Shown here: piece after piece, positions 1-8,756 of the stretch | Layout: every line of letters starts with the position of its first letter | How positions within the stretch are numbered: position 1 is the stretch's first letter | Assembly: GCA_963972065.1 (NCBI GenBank) | Contig: CAXAVJ010000005.1 | Span: 12,463 to 76,462, forward strand | Length of the DNA: 64,000 nt | Source: UBA1479 sp963972065 | GTDB lineage: Bacteria > Pseudomonadota > Alphaproteobacteria > Rhodospirillales > Casp-alpha2 | Direction of reading: 5' to 3' | Program-made: the position numbers and the translations under genes | The notes under the pieces: generated by a model | Databases searched by the model: none | Seen by the model: only the letters and a program-made list of their open reading frames with translations | What the model was told of the DNA's origin: nothing

Positions 1-749
1 TTGCGCTCTTTCTTGACCTGATCATAGGCGGCGTTGATGGCCGCCATCTTGTCGTTGGCGAGGTCGATGAATTCCTGGGGCATGCCGTCGGCCATCAGCT
101 TGTCCGGATGGTTCTCGCGGATCAGCTGGCGGTAGGCTTGCTTGATGTCGGCGTCCGAATCCGTGCGCTTCACGCCGAGAATCTCGTAGGGGTCGGCCTT
201 CTTAGGCTCGTCCAGATGCATGGCCTTCAGGCGCTCGAACCCCTGGGGCGTGAAGCCGAAGATCAGGGCCGTGCGGCGCAGGAATTCCATCTCGCCGGGG
301 TGCACGGCGCCGTCGGCCTTGGCGATGTGGAACAGGGCGGCGAGCAATTCTTCCAGCACCGCCGGCTCGCGGGTGAACATCATGGCGATCTGTTCGGCAT
401 AGGGCTCGTAGCCGGTCGCGTCCTTGCGGGCCTCGTTGAACAGCTTGCCGACGGCGGCTTCGTCCTCGGGCGGGACATGGAACATGCGGCGGAAGGCAAG
501 GATCTCGTCCTTGGAAACCGCGCCGTCCGATTTCGCCATCTTGGCGGCCAGCACGATGACGGCCTGGGTGAAGGCGACCTGGCGGGCCTCGTTCTGGGCA
601 TCCGCCCCCCCGACGCCGGACAACAGGGCCTCGTCCCCTGCCTTCTTCTGGTCGTACATATGACCCGCGATGCCGCCGATGAGCGCACCCAGCGGCCCAC
701 CCATGGCGAACCCGGCAACCCCGCCGACGACTTTACCCCAAATGCTCAT
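1..749 (-). CDS. DjlA-like TerB/J-domain protein (C-terminus cut by window edge)
   Basis: The reading frame starts with ATG at 749 and is still open at base 1, so only about 249 residues are seen. The N-terminus has a glycine-rich hydrophobic stretch (residues about 5-32) that could insert in or lie on the membrane. The middle (about 60-165) looks like an acidic TerB-type helical domain. The C-terminus is a J domain with an intact HPD motif at residues 214-216, the signature that stimulates DnaK ATPase. This order matches DjlA-type membrane co-chaperones. Family membership is clear; the client or process is not. It is separated by 70 bases from the DUF3750 gene on the same strand. Confidence 0.85.
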   Translation of the reverse strand, partial: MSIWGKVVGGVAGFAMGGPLGALIGGIAGHMYDQKKAGDEALLSGVGGADAQNEARQVAFTQAVIVLAAKMAKSDGAVSKDEILAFRRMFHVPPEDEAAVGKLFNEARKDATGYEPYAEQIAMMFTREPAVLEELLAALFHIAKADGAVHPGEMEFLRRTALIFGFTPQGFERLKAMHLDEPKKADPYEILGVKRTDSDADIKQAYRQLIRENHPDKLMADGMPQEFIDLANDKMAAINAAYDQVKKER

Positions 750-819
750 GGTCGATTGACTTCCCCCGCCCGTGGCGGCTTGTTGACGGCGCCGGCGGCG
801 CGTTTCCTCGGGCCGCAAT

Positions 820-1569
820 TTAGGACGGTCCCAGCCGTCCCGCCAGGGGCAGTTTAATGGCAAGGTCCTTGGGGTCGATGCCGAAGGTCAGGCCCAGGAT
901 GTTGACCTCGACCCCTTCCTCGATCCCGGCCATCACACCCAACAGCCCGAACAGGGAGACCTGATAGCCGGTGCCGCTCGGCGTTTTGGCGGCGAAGCCG
1001 CCTTCGGGCAAGTAGTCCTTGCCGATGGCCGTGGGCGGCAGGTCCAGGTTCAATTCCGGCACGGCGCGGGCGACATGGGCGGTGAAGGTGTTGGAATTGG
1101 GACCGGGCCAGACCGTATAGGTCCTGGCATGAGGATAGGCCCGGGCCGCCGTGTCGATGCGCGTGATCATGGCGTCGACACCGGCCCCCCGCTTGTCGGC
1201 GATGATTTCCGGCTCGGCCCCGAACCAGCGCTGATCCGGCTCTTTCTCTGAAATCACCAGGGCCGATCCGCCATGACGCGCGCGCCAACCGATGATCTCG
1301 TAGACCGTGAAGGCATCGGCGTCGGTCGGCTTGGCCGCGATCCAGGTATGGACGCCGAAAATACCGCGCCAGGAAAACGCCCTGGCCGCATAGACCTGAA
1401 CGACCGCTTCCTTGGTCACCGCCGGGTCGGGCGCGATGCCCAGGGGTTCCCGGCTTGCCGTGCGCCAATCCGCCATGACGGTGTGCTTTCCGATGCCGGC
1501 GGCCGCGCTGATGACCAGAAGCACAAACAGCCCCTTCGCCACGGTCCGCAATGTTTTGCTTCTGAACAT
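820..1569 (-). CDS. DUF3750 family protein
   Basis: 249 residues from ATG at 1569. An N-terminal hydrophobic segment (residues about 10-30) looks like a signal anchor, so the body is probably periplasmic. The central WPGPNSNTF motif, followed by a region with conserved Asn/Asp and Pro, is typical of the DUF3750 family, whose function is unknown. The gene lies between a DjlA-like gene and an SBF transporter on the same strand, 28 bases after the transporter stop. Nothing in the context tells its role. Confidence 0.75.
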   Translation of the reverse strand: MFRSKTLRTVAKGLFVLLVISAAAGIGKHTVMADWRTASREPLGIAPDPAVTKEAVVQVYAARAFSWRGIFGVHTWIAAKPTDADAFTVYEIIGWRARHGGSALVISEKEPDQRWFGAEPEIIADKRGAGVDAMITRIDTAARAYPHARTYTVWPGPNSNTFTAHVARAVPELNLDLPPTAIGKDYLPEGGFAAKTPSGTGYQVSLFGLLGVMAGIEEGVEVNILGLTFGIDPKDLAIKLPLAGRLGPS

Positions 1570-1597
1570 GATGATCCCGATAAACCCAGCACCTTAC

Positions 1598-2560
1598 TTA
1601 GGCAGGCAGCAGCCGTTTTGCCAGTTGCCGCCATACCGCGGGCATCAGGTAGATGGGAAACTGGCCGACCACGAAGTACAGCATGGTATCCGGATCGATG
1701 GCCGGCAGCAAAACCGCGATCAGGATCGCCAAGTTGCGGTTGCCCGAGGCAAAGGACGCCGACAGCACCTTGACCCGCCCCCAATCGCGGCCCATGGCCC
1801 GCCCGATAACGGCGAAGACCCCCGCCCCGGCCAACTGCAGGCCCGCGTAAACCGCGAAGCTGAGGATCGTCACGAAGATCACATGATCCGGATTGTCCCG
1901 GAACGCCTGCGGCACGCCCGCCATCAGCCCGGCGGCGAAGCCGACCAGCAGGATCACCGACATCCCGTGCAGGGGCTGACGCCAGCCGTCGATCCGCGCC
2001 CGGCCCAAAATCCGTTGCGCGATCACGGCGGCGGCGAAGGTCGAGGCGACGAGAGCCGCCAGCCGCCCCATGAGGTCCAGCGTCGACAGGGGAATGTCGA
2101 CCAGGGTCGCCGACACCACGGGCAGGGTCAGCGGCACCAGGAAGGTTTCGGCGATCAGCACCAGCAAAAGGAACGCCCCGTCGAGCCCGATGACCATGCC
2201 GACGGCGGGCGTGGACATCAGCGGGCAACTTGCCGCCGTCAGCACCACCGCGACGATCAGGCCCGGCGACAGGCCGGAATCCTTGACCAGCAGCCAGGTC
2301 AGCACCGGCGCCAAGGCCAGCATCCAGACCAGCGTGGCGCCCAGAAGGAACGGCCGGCGGATATGCCCCGCCACGTCGGCCCAATCGATATGGACCATGG
2401 ACACGAACATCAGAACCCAGACCATTTCCGTCAGCCAGGGCTGCAGATGCACCGTCACCCCGGGGAAGGCGAGGCCGGAAAACACCCCCACGGCCATCAT
2501 GGTGGTGGCGTGGCGGCCCAGAAAGGCGAGACCGGAGACGATCAGGGCAGCGAGGTTCAT
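1598..2560 (-). CDS. bile acid:sodium symporter (SBF/BASS) family transporter
   Basis: 320 residues with about nine to ten hydrophobic segments and almost no soluble region, as in the SBF/BASS fold. I chose ATG 2560; an extension to 2599 exists in frame but adds 13 polar residues unlike a family N-terminus. Conserved-looking elements include a polar break with Pro and Ser in the middle (SCPLMSTPAVG) and a second one near the C-terminus (SFASGNRN), which in the family form the crossover and ion-binding region. The substrate cannot be told from sequence; organic anions or arsenite-like ions are family options. It faces away from the LhgO-like gene, with a 116-base divergent gap. Confidence 0.75.
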   Translation of the reverse strand: MNLAALIVSGLAFLGRHATTMMAVGVFSGLAFPGVTVHLQPWLTEMVWVLMFVSMVHIDWADVAGHIRRPFLLGATLVWMLALAPVLTWLLVKDSGLSPGLIVAVVLTAASCPLMSTPAVGMVIGLDGAFLLLVLIAETFLVPLTLPVVSATLVDIPLSTLDLMGRLAALVASTFAAAVIAQRILGRARIDGWRQPLHGMSVILLVGFAAGLMAGVPQAFRDNPDHVIFVTILSFAVYAGLQLAGAGVFAVIGRAMGRDWGRVKVLSASFASGNRNLAILIAVLLPAIDPDTMLYFVVGQFPIYLMPAVWRQLAKRLLPA

Positions 2561-2632
2561 TGGGTCGGTCCTGCGGTGGAACGGATGGCATCCGGGCACT
2601 TGCGCGGAAATCGATTATGGGGCAAACCCAGA

Positions 2633-2643
2633 TGTATACAATC
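2633..2643. promoter_or_regulatory. GTATAC-centred operator candidate upstream of LhgO-like gene
   Basis: The palindrome TGTATACA lies at 2633-2640, and the 9-mer GTATACAAT at 2635-2643 recurs at 22403 and, on the other strand, at 14671. It ends 33 bases before the ATG at 2677, in the divergent gap with the SBF gene, a position suited to repression. The form resembles operators of FadR-subfamily GntR regulators. The link to the GntR gene at 21576-22304 is inference. Confidence 0.5.
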
Positions 2644-2676
2644 CGATCAAGAAATCCCAATCCCCAAGGAGCATCC

Positions 2677-3804
2677 ATGGCCGAACAGGTTGATACGGTA
2701 GTCATCGGCGCGGGCGTCGTGGGCCTGGCCTGCGCGCGCACCCTGGCCCAGGCCGGGCGCGACGTCATCCTGCTGGAAAAGGCCGACGATATCGGCACCG
2801 GCACCAGTTCCCGTAATTCCGAGGTCATCCACGGCGGCATCTACTATGCCAAGGACTCGCTGAAGGCGCTGTGCTGCGTCGAGGGCAAGGAGATGCTCTA
2901 CGAATACTGCGCAAGCCACGGGGTCGAGCACAATCGTATTGGAAAAATCATCGTCGCCATCACCGAGGACGAGGTGGTGAAGCTGGAGGAACTGAAGGCC
3001 AAGGGCGAAGCCAACGGCGTTCACGATCTGACCTGGCTGGACGCCAAACAGATGAAGACGATGGAGCCAAACGTGACGGCGGCGGCGGGCCTGATGTCGC
3101 CGTCCACCGGGATCATCGAAAGCCATGGCTACATGCTGTCCCTGCAGGGCGAATTGGAAGACCGGGGCGGCATGATCGCCTTCAACACCCCCGTGGACGG
3201 CGGCGAGGTCCTGGCCGACGGGCGCATCCGTATCCGGGCCGGCGGCGACGCCCCCATGGAGCTTGACTGTTCCCTGGTGGTCAACGCCGGCGGGCTGTAT
3301 GCCCAGCACATCGCCCGCGCCATCGACGGCATCCCGGCGGACAGCATCCCCGGCAGTTTCTACGCCAAGGGCCATTACTTCACCATCGCCGGAAAAAGCC
3401 CCTTCAACCACCTGATCTATCCGGCCCCCGTGCCGGGCGGGCTCGGCACCCATTCGACGCTCGATCTCGGCGGCGGCACCAAGTTCGGCCCCGACGTGGA
3501 ATGGCTCGACGTCCCCCATCCGGACCAGATCGACTACAAGGTCGACGAAAGCCGGGTCGAAAGCTTCTACGGCGCGATCCGCCGCTACTGGCCGGGCCTG
3601 GCCGACGGCGCCCTGTCGCCGGGCTATACCGGCGTGCGGCCCAAGCTGACCAACAGCAACGACAAATACGCCGCCGATTTCGTCATCCAGGGTGCCGACG
3701 TGCACGGGCTGGCCAACTACGTCGGCCTGTACGGCATCGAAAGCCCGGGCCTGACCTCGTCGCTCGCGATCGCCAAGCGGGTCGCCGGTCTTGTGGAAAG
3801 CTGA
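2677..3804 (+). CDS. FAD-dependent L-2-hydroxyacid oxidase, LhgO/YgaF-like
   Basis: 375 residues. ATG 2677 is preceded by AAGGAG at 2666-2671, which decides the start over longer in-frame options. The N-terminus has the Rossmann FAD motif (IGAGVVGLA, residues about 9-17) and the family block SSRNSEVIHGGIYY. The C-terminal part has GLYGIESPGLTSS, where DAO-fold enzymes close over the flavin. LhgO-type enzymes oxidise L-2-hydroxyglutarate and related L-2-hydroxyacids, feeding electrons to quinone. A convergent D-2-hydroxyacid dehydrogenase lies 15 bases downstream, so the pair may handle both enantiomers of related acids. The exact substrate is not fixed by sequence. Confidence 0.8.
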   Translation: MAEQVDTVVIGAGVVGLACARTLAQAGRDVILLEKADDIGTGTSSRNSEVIHGGIYYAKDSLKALCCVEGKEMLYEYCASHGVEHNRIGKIIVAITEDEVVKLEELKAKGEANGVHDLTWLDAKQMKTMEPNVTAAAGLMSPSTGIIESHGYMLSLQGELEDRGGMIAFNTPVDGGEVLADGRIRIRAGGDAPMELDCSLVVNAGGLYAQHIARAIDGIPADSIPGSFYAKGHYFTIAGKSPFNHLIYPAPVPGGLGTHSTLDLGGGTKFGPDVEWLDVPHPDQIDYKVDESRVESFYGAIRRYWPGLADGALSPGYTGVRPKLTNSNDKYAADFVIQGADVHGLANYVGLYGIESPGLTSSLAIAKRVAGLVES

Positions 3805-3819
3805 CGGCGCGACGCCCGC

Positions 3820-4863
3820 CTATTCCGCGGCGACGCCCCGACCGAAGATCTGCGCGAACCGTTCGGTATAGCGATCCCAGACATCCGGGTTCTTCAGGCG
3901 CGGCGGCTTTTCGCCGCGCAGGATCGTGACCCACTGATCGGCCGCCGCCTTGGCCATGTTGTAGTTGCACTCATAGGTGACGCCCGCGTTGTGAGGCGAC
4001 AGCAGCACATTATCGAATTCGACGAACCGGTTGTCCGCATTGCCCGTGGGTTCGATATCGAACACGTCGAGCCCGGCCCCCTGGATGCGTTTCTCGCGCA
4101 GCGCCGCCGCCAGGGCGTCCTCGTCGGCGATGCCGCCCCGCGCCGTGGTGATGAAATAAGCCGTGGGCTTCATGAAGCCGAAGGCGCGGGCATTGACCAT
4201 GCCTCGGGTCTCGGCATTCAGCGGGCAGTTGATGGAAACGATGTCGGCATCCCGGCACAGGGTTTCGAAATCGACCTTTTCCGCCCCGCGGTCGGCAAAA
4301 TCGGCGTCGCTGATATAGGGGTCGTAGGCAATCGCCTTGGCGCCGAACACCTTCACATAGCCGGCGACCAGCCGGCCGATATTGCCCAGGCCGATAATGC
4401 CGATCGTCTTGCCGGTCAATTCCGAGCCAATGAAGTTCTGGCGGTCGATCTTCGGGTTGGCGCGGATGGCCTTGTCGGTCTGCGCGATCTGCTTGCTGAG
4501 CGTCAGCGCCAGGCCCAGAACATGCTGCGCCACGGACACGGAATTGGCGCCCGAATTGTTGACCACCATGATGCCCAACTCGTTACACGCGTCGACGTCG
4601 ATCATGTCGTAACCGGCGCCGGTCGAAGACACGGCCAGCAGGTTGGGGCAGCGTTCCAGGAATTCCCGGTTCGGATACCAGGCTTTCGGGGTTTCGTTGG
4701 TCGGCATGAACTGAATGCCGTGCACCTGGGCCAGCTGGTTCCAATTGTGATCGGCATCGTCTTCGAAGGCGATGCGCAGGGGCGTGATCTCCGGCGCGGC
4801 GGCCAGGATGTCCATGGCGATGGGATCGACGAATTTGTTGAAATAGGCAAGAGTGCGCGACAT
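3820..4863 (-). CDS. D-isomer-specific 2-hydroxyacid dehydrogenase
   Basis: 347 residues from ATG 4863. The NAD-binding motif GIIGLGNIGR sits in the middle, followed by the catalytic Arg in TTARGGIADEDAL, a downstream Glu in the family position and the catalytic His in LSPHNAGVT. This gives the Arg-Glu-His set of the D-2-hydroxyacid dehydrogenase superfamily, most like phosphoglycerate- or glyoxylate-reductase relatives. It should reduce a 2-ketoacid to the D-2-hydroxyacid with NAD(P)H, or the reverse. It lacks the C-terminal ACT regulatory domain of many SerA proteins, so it is probably not the biosynthetic 3-phosphoglycerate dehydrogenase. It diverges from the 5-oxoprolinase gene. Confidence 0.85.
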   Translation of the reverse strand: MSRTLAYFNKFVDPIAMDILAAAPEITPLRIAFEDDADHNWNQLAQVHGIQFMPTNETPKAWYPNREFLERCPNLLAVSSTGAGYDMIDVDACNELGIMVVNNSGANSVSVAQHVLGLALTLSKQIAQTDKAIRANPKIDRQNFIGSELTGKTIGIIGLGNIGRLVAGYVKVFGAKAIAYDPYISDADFADRGAEKVDFETLCRDADIVSINCPLNAETRGMVNARAFGFMKPTAYFITTARGGIADEDALAAALREKRIQGAGLDVFDIEPTGNADNRFVEFDNVLLSPHNAGVTYECNYNMAKAAADQWVTILRGEKPPRLKNPDVWDRYTERFAQIFGRGVAAE

Positions 4864-4983
4864 GGGGCAGGATGTCCTCTGGGCTTGTGTTTTTGCTTGT
4901 GAGGCTGTTCTATCCGGTCTGTCATAAAGCCGACAAGAAAAACCGGGGCCTTCGGGGGCTTGAGAGGACCGGCAACCGACCAA

Positions 4984-7900
4984 ATGGCGGATCAAACACG
5001 AAAATCGGGCTGGCACGTCTGGATCGACCGGGGCGGCACCTTCACGGACCTGGTCGCGCAGGCACCGGACGGGCGGCTGGTCACTCATAAGCTGCTGTCG
5101 GAAAATCCGGACCAATACGAGGACGCGGCCCTGCAGGGAATCCGCGACATTCTGGGCGTTTCCCCGGGTGCTGCGATCCCCGAGGGGGCCGTCAATGTCG
5201 TCAAGATGGGCACCACCGTGGCCACCAATGCCCTGCTGGAGCGCAAGGGCGACCGCACGGTTCTGGTCGTCACCGACGGCTTCGGCGACGCGCTGCGCAT
5301 CGGATACCAGGCCCGGCCCAACATTTTCGCCCGCCACATCGAACTGCCGGAAATGCTCTATGAGCAGGTCATCGAAACGCCCGAGCGCGTGAATGCCCAG
5401 GGCGAGGTTCTGACGCCGCTTGACGAAGACCGCCTTCGTGCCGGGTTGCAGGAAGCCTACGACGCCGGCATCCGCGCCGCCGCCATCGTATTCATGCACG
5501 GCTACCGCTATCCGGACCATGAACGCCGGGCCGCGCGGATCGCCCGCGACATCGGTTTCACCCAGGTCTCCACCAGCCACCAGGTCAGCCCCCTGATGAA
5601 ACTGGTCAGCCGCGGCGACACCACCGTGGTCGACGCCTATCTGTCGCCGATCCTGCGCCGCTATGTCGACCGGGTCGCCGCCGACCTGGGCGATACGCCG
5701 CTTCAGTTCATGCAATCCAACGGCGGGCTGACCGACGCGCGCCTGTTCCAGGGCAAGGATTCGATCCTGTCGGGGCCTGCCGGCGGTGTGGTCGGCATGG
5801 TTGAAACGGCGCGCATGGCGGGCTTCGCCAAGGTCATCGGCTTCGACATGGGCGGAACCTCCACGGACGTCTCGCATTACGACGGGGAGTACGAACGCAC
5901 GTTCGAAACTCAGGTCGCCGGCATTCGCATGCGCGCCCCCATGATGAACATCCACACGGTCGCCGCCGGCGGCGGATCGATCCTGCATTTCGATGGGGCG
6001 CGCTACCGTGTCGGCCCCGACAGCGCCGGTGCCGATCCGGGCCCGGCCTGCTACCGCCGGGGCGGGCCGCTGACCGTCACTGACTGCAACGTCATGTTGG
6101 GCAAGGTGCAGCCTCAATACTTCCCTGCCGTATTCGGCCCCGACGCGGACCAGCCCCTGGACGACCGCGCCGTGCGCCGCAAGTTCGAGGACATGGCCCG
6201 GACCATCCACGAGGAAACCGGCGATGACCGCACGCCGGAAGAAGTCGCCGAGGGGTTCCTGAAGATCGCCGTCGAAAACATGGCCAACGCGATCAAGAAA
6301 ATCTCCGTTCAACGCGGCCATGACGTGACGGAATATGTACTCAACGGCTTCGGCGGGGCGGCGGGGCAGCACGCCTGCCTGGTTGCCGACGCGCTCGGCA
6401 TGAACACCGTGTTCCTGCATCCCTTCGCGGGCGTGCTGTCGGCCTACGGCATGGGTTTGGCCGATGTGCGGGCGATCCGCGAGAAGGCGGTGGAGGCACC
6501 GCTGGCCGCCGGTCTGACCGCCCCCCTGATGGAGATCATCGAAGGCCTGGAACAGGACGCCCGGGCAGAGATCGACGGCCAGGGCATCGCAAAGGAAAAC
6601 GTCGAAACCTTCCGCCGCGCCCATCTTCGCTACAAGGGCACGGACACGGCCCTGATCGTGCCGTTCGGCGACCGCAACAAGATGATCGACGAGTTCGAAG
6701 TTCTGCACCGCCAGCGCTACGGCTTCACCGCCCCCGGCCGAGGTCACATCATCGAAGCCGTATCGGTGGAAGTCGTCGGCCGCGCCGGCATGGCGGAAGA
6801 TGCGGATATCGAGGACATCCCCGGCGTGGCCGCCCTGCGCCCCATGACCCTGGTGCCCATGACCTCGGGTGGCAAAACATATGAAACACCCGTTTACAGG
6901 ACGGAGGCCCTTCTGCCGGGCGACCGCCTTGCCGGCCCCACGATCCTGGTCGAGAACACCTCGACCATCGTGGTCGAGCCGGGCTGGGCCGCCGAGATGA
7001 CCCGCAAGGGCCATCTTATCCTGACCCGGGCGGAGCCGCGCCCCGAAGTCCACGCCATCGGCACCCAGGCCGACCCGGTGATGCTGGAAATCTTCAACAA
7101 CCTGTTCATGTCGATCGCCGAACAGATGGGCACGACCCTGGCCAACACCAGTTATTCCGTGAACATCAAGGAACGGTTGGATTTCTCCTGCGCCGTGTTC
7201 GACCGCAAGGGCGAGCTGATCGCCAACGCGCCGCATATCCCGGTGCACCTGGGGTCCATGGGCGAAAGCATCCGCGCCGTGATGCGCGACAACGCAGGCA
7301 AGATCAAACCCGGCAACGTCTATGCCCTGAACGCGCCTTACAACGGCGGCACCCACCTGCCGGACGTCACGGTCATCACGCCCGTGTTCGACGACAAGGG
7401 CCAGGATATTTTGTTCTATGTCGGCTCCCGCGGTCATCACGCCGATATCGGCGGCATCACCCCGGGCTCCATGCCCCCCGACAGTAAAACGGTCGAGGAA
7501 GAAGGTGTTTTGATCGACAACTTCCTTCTGGTCGATCAGGGCAATCTGCGCGAGGACGCCCTGCGCGATCTTCTCTGCGGCGGGACCTATCCGGTGCGCA
7601 ATTTCGATCAGAACCTGGCCGATCTGGCCGCCCAGATCGCGGCTAACGAAAAAGGGGCCCAGGAACTGCGCAAGATGGTCGATCACTTCGGCCTGGAAAC
7701 GGTCTGGGCCTATATGGACCATGTCCAGGACAACGCCGAGGAAAGCGTGCGCCGGGTGCTTGACGTGCTGACCGACGGGCAGTTCACCTGCGAGATGGAC
7801 AACGGTGCGGTGATCGACGTGAAGATCACGGTCAATCATAAGAAGCGCGAGGCGACGTTGGATTTCTCCGGCTCATCGGCGCAGTTGGACAGCAACTTCA

Positions 7901-8598
7901 ACGCCCCCACGGCTGTCTGTCATGCCGCGGTGCTCTATACCTTCCGCACGCTGATCGACGACGACATCCCCTTGAATGCCGGCTGCCTGAAGCCGCTCAA
8001 GCTGGTGATCCCCAAGAAATCCATGCTGGCGCCCGTCTATCCCGCCGCCGTGGTCGCCGGTAACGTGGAAACCAGCATGATCATCACCGACGCGCTGTTC
8101 GGCGCCTTGGGCGCCCTCGCCTCCAGCCAGGGAAGCTGCAACAACTTCACCTTCGGCAATGACCGCCACCAGTACTACGAAACCATCTGCGGCGGGTCGG
8201 GTGCGGGACCGGACTTCGACGGCACGGACGCCGTCCACACCCATATGACCAACACCCGGCTGACCGATCCGGAAGTCCTGGAATGGCGCTTTCCCGTGCT
8301 GGTCGAACGTTTCGCCATCCGCCAGGGATCAGGCGGTGCGGGGGCCCATCCGGGCGGCAACGGCGTGGTCCGGCGCATCCGTTTCCTCGAAGACATGACG
8401 GCGGCGATCCTGTCCAGCCACCGCCGCGTACCGCCCCACGGAATCGACGGCGGCGGCGCTGGCATGATCGGGCGCAACGCCGTGGAACGGGCCGGCGGCA
8501 CGGTCGAGGAATTAACCGGCACGGACCGCCGCGAGCTTAAACCCGGCGACGTGTTCATCATCGAAACACCGGGCGGCGGCGGTTTCGGCGCGGTGTAA
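4984..8598 (+). CDS. 5-oxoprolinase, single-chain (HyuA-HyuB fusion)
   Basis: 1204 residues, the length expected for a one-chain 5-oxoprolinase. The N-terminus carries WIDRGGTFTDLV (residues about 14-25), and a second nucleotide-fold element, DMGGTSTDV, lies near residue 290, so the first ~690 residues are the HyuA (hydantoinase A/oxoprolinase) part. From about residue 697 the HyuB part begins. The enzyme opens 5-oxo-L-proline to L-glutamate using ATP. The sister activities N-methylhydantoinase and acetone-carboxylase-like subunits are usually split into two genes, which favours oxoprolinase. ATG 4984 is preferred, but a TTG at 4960 is in frame. Strong family call, slightly weaker substrate call. 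Confidence 0.85.
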   Translation: MADQTRKSGWHVWIDRGGTFTDLVAQAPDGRLVTHKLLSENPDQYEDAALQGIRDILGVSPGAAIPEGAVNVVKMGTTVATNALLERKGDRTVLVVTDGFGDALRIGYQARPNIFARHIELPEMLYEQVIETPERVNAQGEVLTPLDEDRLRAGLQEAYDAGIRAAAIVFMHGYRYPDHERRAARIARDIGFTQVSTSHQVSPLMKLVSRGDTTVVDAYLSPILRRYVDRVAADLGDTPLQFMQSNGGLTDARLFQGKDSILSGPAGGVVGMVETARMAGFAKVIGFDMGGTSTDVSHYDGEYERTFETQVAGIRMRAPMMNIHTVAAGGGSILHFDGARYRVGPDSAGADPGPACYRRGGPLTVTDCNVMLGKVQPQYFPAVFGPDADQPLDDRAVRRKFEDMARTIHEETGDDRTPEEVAEGFLKIAVENMANAIKKISVQRGHDVTEYVLNGFGGAAGQHACLVADALGMNTVFLHPFAGVLSAYGMGLADVRAIREKAVEAPLAAGLTAPLMEIIEGLEQDARAEIDGQGIAKENVETFRRAHLRYKGTDTALIVPFGDRNKMIDEFEVLHRQRYGFTAPGRGHIIEAVSVEVVGRAGMAEDADIEDIPGVAALRPMTLVPMTSGGKTYETPVYRTEALLPGDRLAGPTILVENTSTIVVEPGWAAEMTRKGHLILTRAEPRPEVHAIGTQADPVMLEIFNNLFMSIAEQMGTTLANTSYSVNIKERLDFSCAVFDRKGELIANAPHIPVHLGSMGESIRAVMRDNAGKIKPGNVYALNAPYNGGTHLPDVTVITPVFDDKGQDILFYVGSRGHHADIGGITPGSMPPDSKTVEEEGVLIDNFLLVDQGNLREDALRDLLCGGTYPVRNFDQNLADLAAQIAANEKGAQELRKMVDHFGLETVWAYMDHVQDNAEESVRRVLDVLTDGQFTCEMDNGAVIDVKITVNHKKREATLDFSGSSAQLDSNFNAPTAVCHAAVLYTFRTLIDDDIPLNAGCLKPLKLVIPKKSMLAPVYPAAVVAGNVETSMIITDALFGALGALASSQGSCNNFTFGNDRHQYYETICGGSGAGPDFDGTDAVHTHMTNTRLTDPEVLEWRFPVLVERFAIRQGSGGAGAHPGGNGVVRRIRFLEDMTAAILSSHRRVPPHGIDGGGAGMIGRNAVERAGGTVEELTGTDRRELKPGDVFIIETPGGGGFGAV

Positions 8599-8605
8599 GG
8601 CATCC

Positions 8606-8621
8606 TTAACCGGCGGTTAAC
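8606..8621 (+). promoter_or_regulatory. CtrA-type binding site (TTAA-N7-TTAAC)
   Basis: Bases 8606-8609 read TTAA, seven bases follow, and 8617-8621 read TTAAC, an exact match to the alphaproteobacterial CtrA consensus. The same stretch is also a perfect 7-base inverted repeat (TTAACCG/CGGTTAA with one base between), so it could instead be a small hairpin after the oxoprolinase stop. It lies about 135 bases before the tolC-like start, within reach of its promoter. Confidence 0.5.
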
Positions 8622-8756
8622 CAAGGTTTTCTATAAGATTCCCAGGATTCCGGGTGCGATTCGGGGGCGTTTGACCACCGGGCCGTCGGGGCATAGACTC
8701 GTCCCGCAGTTCGGCGCGCCGACCGAATCCTTAAGAACTTGAGGGAGTTTCACCGC

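Noticed and set aside
1412..2701. A 429-codon plus-strand frame opposite the SBF transporter
   Set aside because: Its translation is a charged, His/Gln/Gly-rich low-complexity shadow; the minus strand encodes a clean polytopic membrane protein.
3820..7839. A 1339-codon open frame on the minus strand
   Set aside because: Only its last 348 codons (from 4863) encode a real enzyme, the hydroxyacid dehydrogenase. The rest is an antisense frame of the 5-oxoprolinase gene, with no family motif, caused by high GC.
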